Shown: positions 16,038 to 24,788 of the stretch, piece after piece
How positions within the stretch are numbered: position 1 is the stretch's first letter
Layout of the letters: every line of letters starts with the position of its first letter
NCBI GenBank assembly: GCA_964492485.1
Contig: CAZBKM010000019.1
Location: 1 to 51,057 of the forward strand
Length of the DNA: 51,057 nt
From: UBA5336 sp964492485
GTDB taxonomy: Bacteria > Pseudomonadota > Alphaproteobacteria > Caulobacterales > Hyphomonadaceae
Direction: 5' to 3'
The notes under the pieces: model-generated
The model's database searches: none
Told to the model about the DNA's origin: nothing
Seen by the model: only the letters and a program-made list of their open reading frames with translations
Position numbers and translations under genes: made by a program

Positions 16038-17354
16038 GTGTCGTTGAAGACCGCCATCGCGTCACGGGTCACGGCCCGTTTGACGAGCCCGGAACGGAGC
16101 AACAGGCTTCGTGCAAAGGCCGAGCGTCGACGCCGCGCGAAGGGCGCGCCGCATGTGGTCACCTATGTCCACCAGGCCGACGATCCCTATGCGCACCTGG
16201 TTGCCCAGATCCTGCCGGACGTGGTTGCGCGGTATGACGTGTCCCTGCGCATCGTTCTTGCGCCGCGTCCGCCTGATTGGGCGGCGCCCGACCGCCAGCG
16301 GCTGATCGATCATTCGCGCACCGATGCGGTGCATCTGGCCATGCGCGCCGGGCTCGACTTTTCCGATCCGGGCCAGCAACCGCCCGACGCGGCCGTATCG
16401 GACGCCGAGGCGATCCTGGGGGCTGCGATCGCCGACGGGCGGTTCCTGGACTGCGCGGCCGAGGTGGGGCGCGCCCTGTGGCGCGGTACCGCGCTCCCCG
16501 GGGCGCGGCGCCTGTCTGCGCAGGAGACCGATGCCGCCAAGGCGGAAGGTGACGAGATCCGGGCAAGGCTTGGCCACTATCTCGCGGCGACCTTCCACTA
16601 TGAGGGCGAATGGTATTGGGGGCTCGATAGGTTGCATTATCTGGAGGCGCGCCTGGCCGATCTGGGCGCGCGGCGGCCATCCGTGCCCGACGCGGCGATC
16701 TTCCCGCCTGACACCACGGGCCTCGGGCTTCCGAAGCGACAAGTCGCGGCAGCGAAGCGGGTGCAACTGGACTTTTTCTGTTCGTTCAGAAGCCCCTACA
16801 CGTCCATCGTCACAGAACGGGTCAAGGCCCTTGCGGACGCTTACGGCGCCGACCTGAACTTGCGGTTCGTGCTGCCCATGGTCATGCGTGGACTTCAGGT
16901 GCCGCGCACCAAGGGGCTGTATATCCTCAAGGACACGGCGCGCGAGGCCCAGCGCCTGGGCGTGCCGTTCGGCAGGGCGGCCGATCCGGTGGGCGAGCCG
17001 GTGCGGCGCGGCTATGCGATCCTGCCCTGGGCAATCGACGAGGGGCGCGGGTATGAGTTCGCCCTGTCCTTCATGCGTGGCGTCTGGGCGGAGGGGATAG
17101 ACGCCGGCAGCGACGACGGACTGCGCCGGATCACCGAACGCGCGGGCCTGGATTGGGGCAGGGCGCGCGGCCTGGTCGGTTCGAAGGACTGGCAGGCGCA
17201 GGAAGCCGTCAATCAGCAGCGGCTGTTGGATCTCGGCCTTTGGGGTGTGCCGTCCTTCGAGGTGGACGGTACGGCGACCTGGGGTCAGGATCGGTTGTGG
17301 CGCGTCGAGGCGGCCCTCCAGCGCGCCACCGGCCTGCCGGCCCCTCATGCGTAA
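16038..17354 (+). CDS. DsbA-fold protein related to 2-hydroxychromene-2-carboxylate isomerase
   Basis: About 438 residues with two thioredoxin-fold-like halves. The C-terminal half (about 245-430) is a DsbA/GST-kappa domain of the HCCA isomerase type: LDFFCSFRSPYTS with a Ser at the catalytic position, then MRGLQVPRTKGLYILKDTAREA and LGLWGVPSFEVDG (cis-Pro). The N-terminal half begins VVTYVHQADDPYAHL, like a degenerate copy. HCCA isomerases use glutathione in naphthalene breakdown, but no such pathway is nearby, so the true role is open. The start is uncertain: GTG 16038 or TTG 16044, with no clear ribosome site. It is followed after 25 bases by a DUF1330 gene. Confidence 0.8.
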   Translation: MSLKTAIASRVTARLTSPERSNRLRAKAERRRRAKGAPHVVTYVHQADDPYAHLVAQILPDVVARYDVSLRIVLAPRPPDWAAPDRQRLIDHSRTDAVHLAMRAGLDFSDPGQQPPDAAVSDAEAILGAAIADGRFLDCAAEVGRALWRGTALPGARRLSAQETDAAKAEGDEIRARLGHYLAATFHYEGEWYWGLDRLHYLEARLADLGARRPSVPDAAIFPPDTTGLGLPKRQVAAAKRVQLDFFCSFRSPYTSIVTERVKALADAYGADLNLRFVLPMVMRGLQVPRTKGLYILKDTAREAQRLGVPFGRAADPVGEPVRRGYAILPWAIDEGRGYEFALSFMRGVWAEGIDAGSDDGLRRITERAGLDWGRARGLVGSKDWQAQEAVNQQRLLDLGLWGVPSFEVDGTATWGQDRLWRVEAALQRATGLPAPHA

Positions 17355-17379
17355 AGCGCCCCTGGAAAAGGAAAACAAG

Positions 17380-17850
17380 ATGCAGGTGACAAACGAGATC
17401 CTCCCCCGCGATCCCGAGCGGATCAGGCAGATGCTCGAGCCCGGGCCCGAGGGACCCATCTACATGGTCAACCTTCTGAAGTTTCGGGAGAGGGCTGAGT
17501 ACGAAGACGGGCGCCAGACCGACCTGTCCGGCCGCGATGCCTACATGATCTACGGTCGGGAAGTGGTGAAGCTGCTCGGCACGTATGGGGGGCGGGCGAT
17601 CTTCTCCGGCGACGTGACCTTCCTGGCGCTCGGTGAGGTCGAGGAACTCTGGGACGAGGTCGCAATCGCGATGTATCCGAACCGCGCGGCCCTGTTGGCG
17701 ATGTCCACTTCCGAAGCGTGGCGCGAGATCGCGGTGCACCGGACGGCAGGGCTGAAAGGCCAGCTCAACATCGAAACCGTGGCGCGGCCCGACATGGCTG
17801 ACCTGCCGCTCATGATTGCGGCCGATCCAGCCGAGGCGCAGAGCCAGTGA
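17380..17850 (+). CDS. DUF1330 domain protein
   Basis: A 156-residue soluble protein of the dimeric alpha+beta-barrel (ferredoxin-like) DUF1330 type: PIYMVNLLKFRERAEYEDG, DAYMIYGREVVKLLGTYGG and LWDEVAIAMYPNRAALLAM are characteristic. Function in the family is unknown. ATG 17380 is preferred because AAAAGG lies about 8 bases upstream; ATG 17347, overlapping the end of the preceding gene, is also in frame. It is probably co-transcribed with the DsbA-like gene. The short gap behind it has the repeated decamer ATCAAGTGAC (about 17855 and 17868). Confidence 0.82.
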   Translation: MQVTNEILPRDPERIRQMLEPGPEGPIYMVNLLKFRERAEYEDGRQTDLSGRDAYMIYGREVVKLLGTYGGRAIFSGDVTFLALGEVEELWDEVAIAMYPNRAALLAMSTSEAWREIAVHRTAGLKGQLNIETVARPDMADLPLMIAADPAEAQSQ

Positions 17851-17912
17851 CGGGATCAAGTGACGCCATCAAGTGACAGGATCCGGCGGCGTCATGAAAG
17901 ACCGGCGGCGCT

Positions 17913-19733
17913 TCAGGCGGGCGCGAGGCGCCGTATGACCAGTCGCGCCAACCGGTAGAGGACGTAGAGCAGCGCCAGGACCGCGAGAGCCAGGAGCGCA
18001 AGCATCCAGCCGTACCGCTGCAGGGCCCTTTCGGTGGCCGACTCTTCGACGGCCTGGTGCATGTCATAGCCTTTGGGTACGGGCAGGACGCCCATAGCTT
18101 CGGCATACGCGTCGTAATCGGCGAGGAGTTCCTGGAAGCGCTCGGGCATGATGCCCGACAGGTCCCGGGTCTCGCCCGGATCGGCGGCAATATCGAAGAG
18201 TTGCCAGCGCGCTGCGCCCCAGCGTGACAGGTTGCGGACCAGTTTGAGGTCGCCCTTGATGAGCGCGCTGTTGCCGGACACTTCCATGCCGATCGGGTCG
18301 TCGGGACCATAGGTCTGTGTTGCCGCCCCGGCCAGGACGGGCTGCAGGCTGCGCCCGGTCATGGGGCGTCCGCCGTCGCGCGCAGGTACACCGGCCAGGT
18401 CCAGCAGGGTCGGCGTGAGGTCTGTGACCAGGGCCTGGGAGTCCACCCGCCGGCCGGGGACGATCCCGGGGCCGGTCATGATCAGGGGGACGCGGATACC
18501 GCCCTCGCTCATGTAGAACTTGAAGAGGTCGCCCGGCGCTGCGGCCGCCGAGGCCCATTCCGGTCCGATGAACCCATAGCTGCCCTGGGTCCCCATGCCC
18601 TCGAGGGCCCACTCATAATCGTTGAACTGCATCCAGACCCGGAACGCCGCCGACGCCAGGGGGTTGGAGGGTTCCGGTCCATTGTCGGAGGTCACCACAT
18701 AGACCGTGTTGTCATGCGCGCCGGTCTCGCGCAGATAGTCGATGAGCCGGCCGATATGGTGGTCCATGGCCTCGATCATGCCGGCGTTCACCGCCATGCT
18801 GCGGGCGAACAACGCCTGTTCCTCCGCGCTCAGACTGTCCCAGGCCCGCAGGTCGGGGTGCATCGCGGCCAGGTCGGCGGTCTCCGGGATCAGGCCAAGC
18901 TGTTTTGCCCGCGTCCATCTCGCCTCGCGCAGCGTGTTCCAGCCCTCGCGATAGGTGTCCTCGTAGCGCGCCGTGAAGGCCTCCGGCGCCTGCACCGGGA
19001 TATGGACCGCCTGGAACGACACATAGGCGAAGAAGGGCCGGTCGGGCTCGCGTCCCTCCAGATACTCGATCATCTTGTCGACCATGAACGCCGACGAATA
19101 GAAGTCGTCCGGCAGCGTGGCCGGTGCGCGATCCTCGAACCAGGGCGCCTCGCTGTAGAAGGGCATGTAGGATTTCTGCTCCCAATTGTCGGCGCCCGAG
19201 GCATCCAGCAGGAAGGAGCGGTCAAAGCCCTGATCGATCGGCAGTTCTCCCTCGGCGTGGCCCAGATGCCACTTGCCGGTCATGAAGGTTTCATAGCCTG
19301 CGGCACCGAGATGGCTGGCCAGGGTCGTCACGCCGGGGTCCAGCGACATGGTGTAGCCCGGCTGGCCGCGATGGGCGTCGGGCAGCACTTCCGGGATCGT
19401 CGCCACACCGGTTTGGTGATTGTCCATGCCGGTGAGCAGCATTGCCCGTGAGGGCGCACAGAGCGGGGACGTGTGATAACGCGTGAACATGGCGCCGCGC
19501 GCGGCCAGCGCGTCGATATGCGGTGTGGCGGCTTCACCCCCGAAGGCCCCGAAATCCATCAGACCAACATCGTCGGCAAGAATCACGACGATGTTGGGTG
19601 GCGTTCCAGCCGAGCCTTCCGGCGGCGACGCGATCGCCTCTCCGGTGTCATCCTGCGCCAAGGCCGCCGGCGCGGCCAGACTGACCAGCAGCATGAAAAG
19701 CCATGAGGCCCCCCATGGACGGGATCCCGGCAT
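17913..19733 (-). CDS. Arylsulfatase-type sulfatase with C-terminal membrane anchor
   Basis: A 606-residue sulfatase (alkaline-phosphatase superfamily) that would hydrolyse sulfate esters outside the cytoplasm. Signal peptide 1-27. NIVVILADDVG gives metal ligands Asp54/Asp55. CAPSR at 92-96 is the C-x-P-S-R signature whose Cys is converted to formylglycine. GKWHLGH and VTSDNGPE follow. Unusually, about 25 hydrophobic residues close the protein (MLALLALAVLALLYVLYRLA) with a basic tail, suggesting anchoring in the inner membrane with the enzyme facing the periplasm. ATG 19733 follows GGGGAGGATG. No maturase or partner gene adjoins; the TonB receptors nearby are not co-directional with it. Confidence 0.92.
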   Translation of the reverse strand: MPGSRPWGASWLFMLLVSLAAPAALAQDDTGEAIASPPEGSAGTPPNIVVILADDVGLMDFGAFGGEAATPHIDALAARGAMFTRYHTSPLCAPSRAMLLTGMDNHQTGVATIPEVLPDAHRGQPGYTMSLDPGVTTLASHLGAAGYETFMTGKWHLGHAEGELPIDQGFDRSFLLDASGADNWEQKSYMPFYSEAPWFEDRAPATLPDDFYSSAFMVDKMIEYLEGREPDRPFFAYVSFQAVHIPVQAPEAFTARYEDTYREGWNTLREARWTRAKQLGLIPETADLAAMHPDLRAWDSLSAEEQALFARSMAVNAGMIEAMDHHIGRLIDYLRETGAHDNTVYVVTSDNGPEPSNPLASAAFRVWMQFNDYEWALEGMGTQGSYGFIGPEWASAAAAPGDLFKFYMSEGGIRVPLIMTGPGIVPGRRVDSQALVTDLTPTLLDLAGVPARDGGRPMTGRSLQPVLAGAATQTYGPDDPIGMEVSGNSALIKGDLKLVRNLSRWGAARWQLFDIAADPGETRDLSGIMPERFQELLADYDAYAEAMGVLPVPKGYDMHQAVEESATERALQRYGWMLALLALAVLALLYVLYRLARLVIRRLAPA

Positions 19734-19883
19734 GACATCCTCCCCTGACCGGCCGCGCGTCTGACAGCCCTTCGTGCGGATCATGACACGCGGCGCCGCA
19801 AAGGAAAGCCCGTATCGGCGCGGCCCCGGCTGGCATGGAGCTTGCTGACCCAACGGCCCAGACCTGCCCTAGGGAGCTGCCCC

Positions 19884-20204
19884 ATGGCCAAACCGACGCG
19901 ACCATCGCCCTACCAAGCCATGCGCCGGCTGGACGCCGAGGCCGAGCGGACCCGCCGGAACTGGCGGCGGCTGCATTATGTTCTGGTTGTGATCCTGTTC
20001 GTCGCCTACTCGGCCGCGCTTGTGACCTCCGAGCGTGAAGGCGAGAGCGCCGGCCTGACCCAAACGGACGGGAAGGTGCCAATGGAGACAGTGCCCGACT
20101 TGGAGGACGCTGACTCTCCGTCGGTGAAAGGACAGGCGAGTTCAACGAAAAGCGCCGGACCACACCCAAAAGGGGTATTTCATCAAGGGACCGCCCCAGT
20201 GTAA
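19884..20204 (+). CDS. Small single-span membrane protein, unknown function
   Basis: A 106-residue protein: basic N-terminus (MAKPTRPSPYQAMRRLDAEA, then RTRRNWRRL), one transmembrane helix at about 36-53 (YVLVVILFVAYSAALVTS) and a polar, Ser/Gly/Pro-rich C-terminal tail. The charge pattern predicts an N-in topology. ATG 19884 has AGGGAG 7 bases upstream, which supports the gene. It is divergent from the sulfatase. The tail looks variable and I recognise no family. Confidence 0.6.
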   Translation: MAKPTRPSPYQAMRRLDAEAERTRRNWRRLHYVLVVILFVAYSAALVTSEREGESAGLTQTDGKVPMETVPDLEDADSPSVKGQASSTKSAGPHPKGVFHQGTAPV

Positions 20205-20300
20205 TGGATAAGTAATCAAAAGTATTGAAAGTATAATGAACGTTCTCTGGTTTCAGTCTTTTGTCCGCATCGCCCATGCGACGCATGTGGAGCGGCGCAC

Positions 20301-21860
20301 ATGACAGCTACGCCTGATGGTACGTCGCTGCTTGCGGCGTTGCAGGTTGCCAGCGACGGGCTGGCGATCACGGATGCGGCCGGCTGCTACACCTATCTCA
20401 ATCGCAGTCATCTGGAGATGTTCGGCTATACGAGCCAGGAACTGATCGGCCGGAGCTGGGAAACCCTTTACGGGCCGATCGAGCGCGAGCGGATCGGGTC
20501 TGTTGCCTTTCCGGTTCTGGAGCGGACCGGCGTCTGGCGCGGTCTTGCGGTCGGCCTGCACAAGCTGGGCTGGCCGGTCCATCAGGAAATCGCTCTGACC
20601 GCGCTTCCCGAAGGTGGGATCCTGTGTGCAACGCGCGACATTTCCGACCGGATCGAACAGGAGCGGAATGTCCGCCAGCTCGAGGCGCGCCTGCGTCACG
20701 CCGAGCGCCAGGAAGCGATGATGACCGAACGAAGGGCCATCGCTCACGATTTCGGCAATCTGATCGCGGCCATCCACGGCTATGCGCATCTGGCCGAGCG
20801 GAACCTTGCGCCGAACGATCCGAACGAAGCCCGGATTCGGGCGCTTCGTCAGGCCGCCGACCAGGCGGCCGACGTCATGGCCCGGCTCGATTCGGCGGAG
20901 TCCTGGGAAGGTGAGGCGCCTGTGGCCGTGGATCTCGATGCCACGGTGCGCGCGGCACGCGACATTGCCGAAACGCTCAAGCCCGCCAATGTCCGGTTCG
21001 CTGCCGCCGTCGCCAACGTCCCCGCCCGCGTGCGCTGTCCCGATGTGCTGCTGTCGCGGGTTCTGCTGAACATCGTCAAGAACGCCTTCGAAGCCACCGT
21101 GGACAGGGGGTGCGTGTGCCTGCGGGTGGTTCGCGGCAGCCTGGCGCCGACCCCCGGCATGACCCGGGTGCGTTTCGGCCCGGAAGAGGGACGCGCCCTG
21201 TGGACTGTCGAGGTACAGGATACCGGACGCGGCATGACGAGGGAGGTCCTGGAGGCGGCGTTCGACCCCCGCTTCACCACCAAGACCGATACGGCGGGTT
21301 CCGGATATGGCCTCCTCTCGGTCGTGGCGCTGGCCGAAACGGGCCTGGTGCGGGCGACGGCCGAAAGCGCGCCAGGCGTCGGCACGCGGTTCCGTCTGGA
21401 ATTCCTTCAGGCTGCGGAGTCCCCGACCGACGGGGCACGCCCGTCAGCCGGGCACTTGACCGCGCCGGGCTACGATCCACGCGTTCTGATCGTCGACGAC
21501 AATGGGCCGGCCGCCGACGTCCTGTCGCAGATGATGGCGGAAGCCGGTATCGATTCGGTCGTGCGGACCGACCCCGAGGCCGCCCTCGATGTGCCCGACG
21601 CGGCCTATGACCTGGTGATCACGGATCTGCAGATGCCTGGCCTGGACGGGATCGGCCTTGCCAAACGCCTCAAGGCGCGGCGTGCCGCCTTGCCGATTAT
21701 CGCCGTTTCGGCCCGCGTGCCATCCGATCTGCCGGATCTTTTCAATGCCAGTTTTTCCAAACCGGTCCATGCCGATGCGATCGTTGGCGCGGTCCGATCC
21801 GTCCTGGGCCCGGCGAGGGGTACGCCTGTGCCGTCGCCCTTACAGGAGAGCCAGACATGA
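20301..21860 (+). CDS. Hybrid sensor histidine kinase (PAS - HisKA/HATPase - receiver)
   Basis: A soluble 519-residue kinase. PAS domain at about 10-115 (GLAITDAAGCYTYLNRSHLEMFGY), a linker coiled coil (115-140), phosphorylatable His149 in AIAHDFGNLIAA (the HDF-N-L variant), HATPase with N box IVKNAFEA (Asn261), G1 DTGRGM (about 308) and G2 GSGYGLLSV (about 333), then a receiver domain 393-505 with phospho-acceptor Asp442 (LVITDLQMPGLDG). There is no membrane span, so the signal is cytoplasmic. GGAG lies 8 bases before ATG 20301, and an AT-rich promoter-like stretch spans 20205-20270. It overlaps the response-regulator gene by 4 bases (ATGA). Confidence 0.93.
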   Translation: MTATPDGTSLLAALQVASDGLAITDAAGCYTYLNRSHLEMFGYTSQELIGRSWETLYGPIERERIGSVAFPVLERTGVWRGLAVGLHKLGWPVHQEIALTALPEGGILCATRDISDRIEQERNVRQLEARLRHAERQEAMMTERRAIAHDFGNLIAAIHGYAHLAERNLAPNDPNEARIRALRQAADQAADVMARLDSAESWEGEAPVAVDLDATVRAARDIAETLKPANVRFAAAVANVPARVRCPDVLLSRVLLNIVKNAFEATVDRGCVCLRVVRGSLAPTPGMTRVRFGPEEGRALWTVEVQDTGRGMTREVLEAAFDPRFTTKTDTAGSGYGLLSVVALAETGLVRATAESAPGVGTRFRLEFLQAAESPTDGARPSAGHLTAPGYDPRVLIVDDNGPAADVLSQMMAEAGIDSVVRTDPEAALDVPDAAYDLVITDLQMPGLDGIGLAKRLKARRAALPIIAVSARVPSDLPDLFNASFSKPVHADAIVGAVRSVLGPARGTPVPSPLQESQT

Positions 21861-22471
21861 AGCTGCTGCTTGCCGACGATCACCATCTCTTTCGCGACGC
21901 CATCGTTGCCCTTCTGGAGGATCAGGACCCGACGCTCGATGTCGTCCATGTGCAGGACCTCGATGCGGCGCTGGCCTGCCTGCAGGCCGCATCTGACTTC
22001 GACGGCCTGCTGCTCGACCTGTGGATGCCGGGCATGAACGGGATGCGGGGCGTGGAGCGGGTGCGGACGGCGTATCCAGACCTGCCGGTGATCCTGTTGT
22101 CCGGCTTTGCGACGGCGGCGGAGGTGAAGAGCGCGCTCGGGATGGGCATCGCAGGCTATCTGCCAAAAACCCTGCCGGGCAGGGATCTCGCAAGCTCGAT
22201 ACGTGACATCCTGAAGCCGGGTAATCGGTCGCGACCGGTTCCCGCCATGTATCACGGTGAGGGCTTCGACCCTGGACGCATGCGCCTGAGCGCGCGCGAG
22301 ATCGAGATCGTGGGCCTTCTGCGTGAGGGGTACACCAACAAGGAGATCGCCATGAAGCTGGCCATCTCTCCTGAGACGGTGAAGGCGCACATCAAGTCGG
22401 CCACCCACAAGACCAATGCGCGCAACCGAACCGAAGTGGTCGTCATGGCCATCGAGCGCGGACTGATCTGA
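21857..22471 (+). CDS. NarL/FixJ-family response regulator
   Basis: A 204-residue regulator. Receiver 1-120 with acidic pocket DD (7-8), phospho-Asp54 (LLLDLWMPGMNG) and Lys in YLPKTLPG; LuxR-type HTH 140-200 (RLSAREIEIVGLLREGYTNK, then SPETVKAHI). It is translationally coupled to the kinase and so is its likely partner, perhaps through the kinase's own receiver. Targets are unknown. A strong hairpin starts 14 bases behind the stop. Confidence 0.94.
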   Translation: MKLLLADDHHLFRDAIVALLEDQDPTLDVVHVQDLDAALACLQAASDFDGLLLDLWMPGMNGMRGVERVRTAYPDLPVILLSGFATAAEVKSALGMGIAGYLPKTLPGRDLASSIRDILKPGNRSRPVPAMYHGEGFDPGRMRLSAREIEIVGLLREGYTNKEIAMKLAISPETVKAHIKSATHKTNARNRTEVVVMAIERGLI

Positions 22472-22484
22472 GCGGCCCGCCCCT

Positions 22485-22513
22485 GCCTGCCGCCCGCCTA
22501 GCCGGCGGCAGGC
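22485..22513 (+). terminator. Terminator-like hairpin after the response regulator
   Basis: GCCTGCCGCC (22485-22494) pairs perfectly with GGCGGCAGGC (22504-22513) over a 9-base loop. There is no T-run. Confidence 0.5.
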
Positions 22514-22579
22514 GCTGGAGGAGTCCGAAATCGGATGCGCGGAGCCCCCGGCAGCGGCGCCCTGTTGAACGGAACCGAG

Positions 22580-22609
22580 AAGGGCCCAGCCGGGGAAGGC
22601 TGGGCCCTT
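22580..22609. terminator. Perfect 12-base-pair hairpin
   Basis: AAGGGCCCAGCC (22580-22591), loop GGGGAA, GGCTGGGCCCTT (22598-22609). It has the shape of a terminator readable on both strands, with only a short T-run. Confidence 0.6.
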
Positions 22610-22878
22610 GGATGTGCGATCCGCTGGGGATCGCACGCGCCGATGCGTGGGGGACGACACCATCGGCCTTGTGGTCCGGCTTAGGGTGGGACGCGTGCCG
22701 GACCGTGCCTGACAGCTAAGGGGTTCGGGGGCGCGCCACCATTCCCAATTCGGGGGTAATCGGTCGGGCCGCCTATTACCAACCCCTTGCCGGCGGAAGG
22801 GTTGCGGGTACACCCCTTGAGAGAGGTTGGCACCCCGGTTGGCCGGGGGCGGACAGGTGAGAAGAACCGGGGGGCGAG

Positions 22879-23637
22879 ATGCGGTTGCTGCTGACGAATG
22901 ATGACGGGATCAACGCACCGGGCCTCAGCGTGCTGGAGCGCATTGCGCGAAGCCTGTCGGACGATGTCTGGATCGTGGCGCCGGAAGTCGAGCAGTCTGG
23001 AAAGTCGCGCGCGATGACGCTCACCGATCCGGTTCGCGTGCGCACGCTCGACCGAAATGTGTTCGCGGTTTCGGGAACGCCCTCGGATTGCGTACTGCTT
23101 GCCTTGCGCGAATTGCTGCCGGCCACGCCGGACCTGATCCTGTCCGGGGTGAATCGGGGCCAGAATCTGGCCGAGGACACCTCCTATTCGGGAACCGTGG
23201 CGGCCGCGATGTTCGGCATGCAGCATGGCGTGCCCTCGGTCGCCCTGTCCCAGGCCATGAATTTCCGGGCGCGCGGCTCGCTGCCATGGGAAACGGCAGA
23301 AGCCTGGGGCCAGCGCGCCCTGGAGCCCCTGATCGCCCGGGGCTGGCCAGACAATGTGGTGATGAACGTCAACTTTCCCGACTGCGCGCCCGAGGATGTC
23401 GCCGGCATTCAGGTCACGCGGCAGGGGTTTCGCGACGAGCAGATCGTCCATACGGAAAAACGCGAAGATCTGCGCGGCAACCATTATTACTGGATCGGCT
23501 ATCGCGGCACCCTGTCGGATCCGGCGGCGGGGACAGACCTCCGGGCGGTCTATGATGGCTACGTCTCCGTGACGCCGCTGCATGTGGACCTCACCCATGA
23601 GGGGTGCCTGGAGGATATGCTCGGATGGCTGGGATGA
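22879..23637 (+). CDS. surE: 5'/3'-nucleotidase SurE
   Basis: SurE is a metal-dependent nucleoside monophosphate phosphatase linked to stationary-phase survival. It has 252 residues, the family's usual length. The metal site is Asp8/Asp9 in LLLTNDDGINAPG, with Ser in VEQSGKSRAMTL and Asn in LSGVNRGQNLAEDTSYSGTV; FAVSGTPSDCV is also diagnostic. The gene overlaps the pcm-like gene by 4 bases. The surE-pcm pairing is classical. The 407-base hairpin-rich stretch lies upstream. Confidence 0.97.
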   Translation: MRLLLTNDDGINAPGLSVLERIARSLSDDVWIVAPEVEQSGKSRAMTLTDPVRVRTLDRNVFAVSGTPSDCVLLALRELLPATPDLILSGVNRGQNLAEDTSYSGTVAAAMFGMQHGVPSVALSQAMNFRARGSLPWETAEAWGQRALEPLIARGWPDNVVMNVNFPDCAPEDVAGIQVTRQGFRDEQIVHTEKREDLRGNHYYWIGYRGTLSDPAAGTDLRAVYDGYVSVTPLHVDLTHEGCLEDMLGWLG

Positions 23638-24281
23638 GCGTCGATCCGGCCCAGTCGGCGCGGCTGCTTCTGTCCTTGCGCCGCCAGGGCATAACCGATG
23701 ACGGCGTGCTGTCGGCGGTCGAGACGGTGAGTCGGGCCGGGTTCTGCAATCCGGGCGATGCGGATCTGGCGCTGGAGGATTGCAGCCTGCCAATTCCCTG
23801 CGGTCAGTCGATCCTGCCGCCCGCGACCGCTGCGCGCCTGCTTCAGGCGACCGGACTCGGCCGGGCTCGCGGCGCGCGCGTGTTTCTCGTGGGAGCCGGA
23901 AGCGGCTGGATGGCCGCGTTGCTCGCGCGGATGGGTGCCGAGGTTCTGGCGGCCGAGCGCTTCGCCACGCTCGTCGCCCGCGCCGAGGCCCGGTTGGAGG
24001 CTGCCGGACAGACCCGCGTGCGGATCCTCCATGCCGACGGGCTCGAGGGACCGCCGCCGGAAACCGCACCCTATGACGTCGTCCTTCTGACAGGAACCGT
24101 AAGCGAAATCCCTGCCGCACTGACCCGCGCGCTCAGGCGCAATGGCCGCCTCGTGGCGCCGCGTCGGACGCCGGTTGGCGGGGTTGTGCTCGACCTTGTG
24201 GAGGGTGACGGCACGAGGGTCAGCCAGGTCGCGCCGCCGCGACTGACCGCGCTGCGCCCCGGCCTGAGCCGTATGCTGTAA
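23634..24281 (+). CDS. pcm: Protein-L-isoaspartate O-methyltransferase-like protein
   Basis: A 215-residue PCMT-family protein that would methylate isoaspartyl residues with S-adenosylmethionine to start repair of aged proteins. Seen: LPIPCGQSILPPATAARLLQ (substrate-site loop, normally with GQTIS), motif I VFLVGAGSGWMAALLARMG, RFATLVARAEARL, and the closing RRNGRLVAPR. Several positions differ from E. coli Pcm, as usual for the shorter alphaproteobacterial paralogues. ATG 23634 overlaps the surE stop, implying coupling. Confidence 0.85.
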   Translation: MSVDPAQSARLLLSLRRQGITDDGVLSAVETVSRAGFCNPGDADLALEDCSLPIPCGQSILPPATAARLLQATGLGRARGARVFLVGAGSGWMAALLARMGAEVLAAERFATLVARAEARLEAAGQTRVRILHADGLEGPPPETAPYDVVLLTGTVSEIPAALTRALRRNGRLVAPRRTPVGGVVLDLVEGDGTRVSQVAPPRLTALRPGLSRML

Positions 24282-24383
24282 CCGGGAGAGGGCCGCGCGG
24301 CGTGGCGGGCGTTTGCCTTGGTCAAGGCGCACCTATATAGGGGCGGTTTGATCCCGGCCCATTGCCCGTAGGAGCCCCGCCCC

Positions 24384-24755
24384 ATGCCGTTCCGCCACCT
24401 TGTGAGCCTCCTGTCCGCCAGCCTCTTGAGCGCGGCGCCCGCCTTTGCCCAGGGCGACGCGCCGGCCGGCCCCGGTTTGCTGGGGCAACTCCTGTTCTTC
24501 ATCCCGCTGATCCTGATCTTCTATTTCCTGCTGATCCGGCCGCAGCAGCAGCAGCGAAAGCGCCACCAGGAACTGGTCAACAATCTCAAGCGCGGCGACA
24601 CCGTCGTGACGTCTGGCGGGTTGATTGGCAAACTCACCAAGGTTGCCGAACAGGAAGTGACGATCGAGCTTGCCGAGAATGTGCGCATTCGTGTCGTGCG
24701 CAACATGATCGCCGATGTGCGTGAAAAAGGTGCCCCGGCCGCGGCCAACGACTAG
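24384..24755 (+). CDS. yajC: Preprotein translocase subunit YajC
   Basis: Small inner-membrane partner of SecD-SecF in protein export. It has 123 residues: a cleavable-looking N-terminal segment (1-22, AAPAFAQ), one membrane helix at about 32-52 (LGQLLFFIPLILIFYFLL) and the diagnostic cytoplasmic motif LIRPQQQQRKRHQELVNNL followed by GDTVVTSGGLIGK. It lies 33 bases before secD, on the same strand, as in most bacteria. Confidence 0.96.
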   Translation: MPFRHLVSLLSASLLSAAPAFAQGDAPAGPGLLGQLLFFIPLILIFYFLLIRPQQQQRKRHQELVNNLKRGDTVVTSGGLIGKLTKVAEQEVTIELAENVRIRVVRNMIADVREKGAPAAAND

Positions 24756-24788
24756 ACTTTGCGTCCCGGACGCAGCGGAAGGCTCCCC

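Larger units (their letters stand above)
22472..22878 (+). other. 407-base hairpin-rich non-coding region
   Basis: No open frame here resembles a gene. At least four GC-rich inverted repeats follow each other: 22485-22513, 22580-22609, GTGCGATCC/GGATCGCAC at about 22615-22638, and GGTCCGGC/GCCGGACC at about 22673-22703. AAGGGGTT (about 22718) can also pair with AACCCCTT (about 22780). It may be a terminator cluster, a 5' leader of surE, or a small RNA. It does not match tmRNA, SRP RNA, RNase P or 6S motifs that I can recall. Confidence 0.45.
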
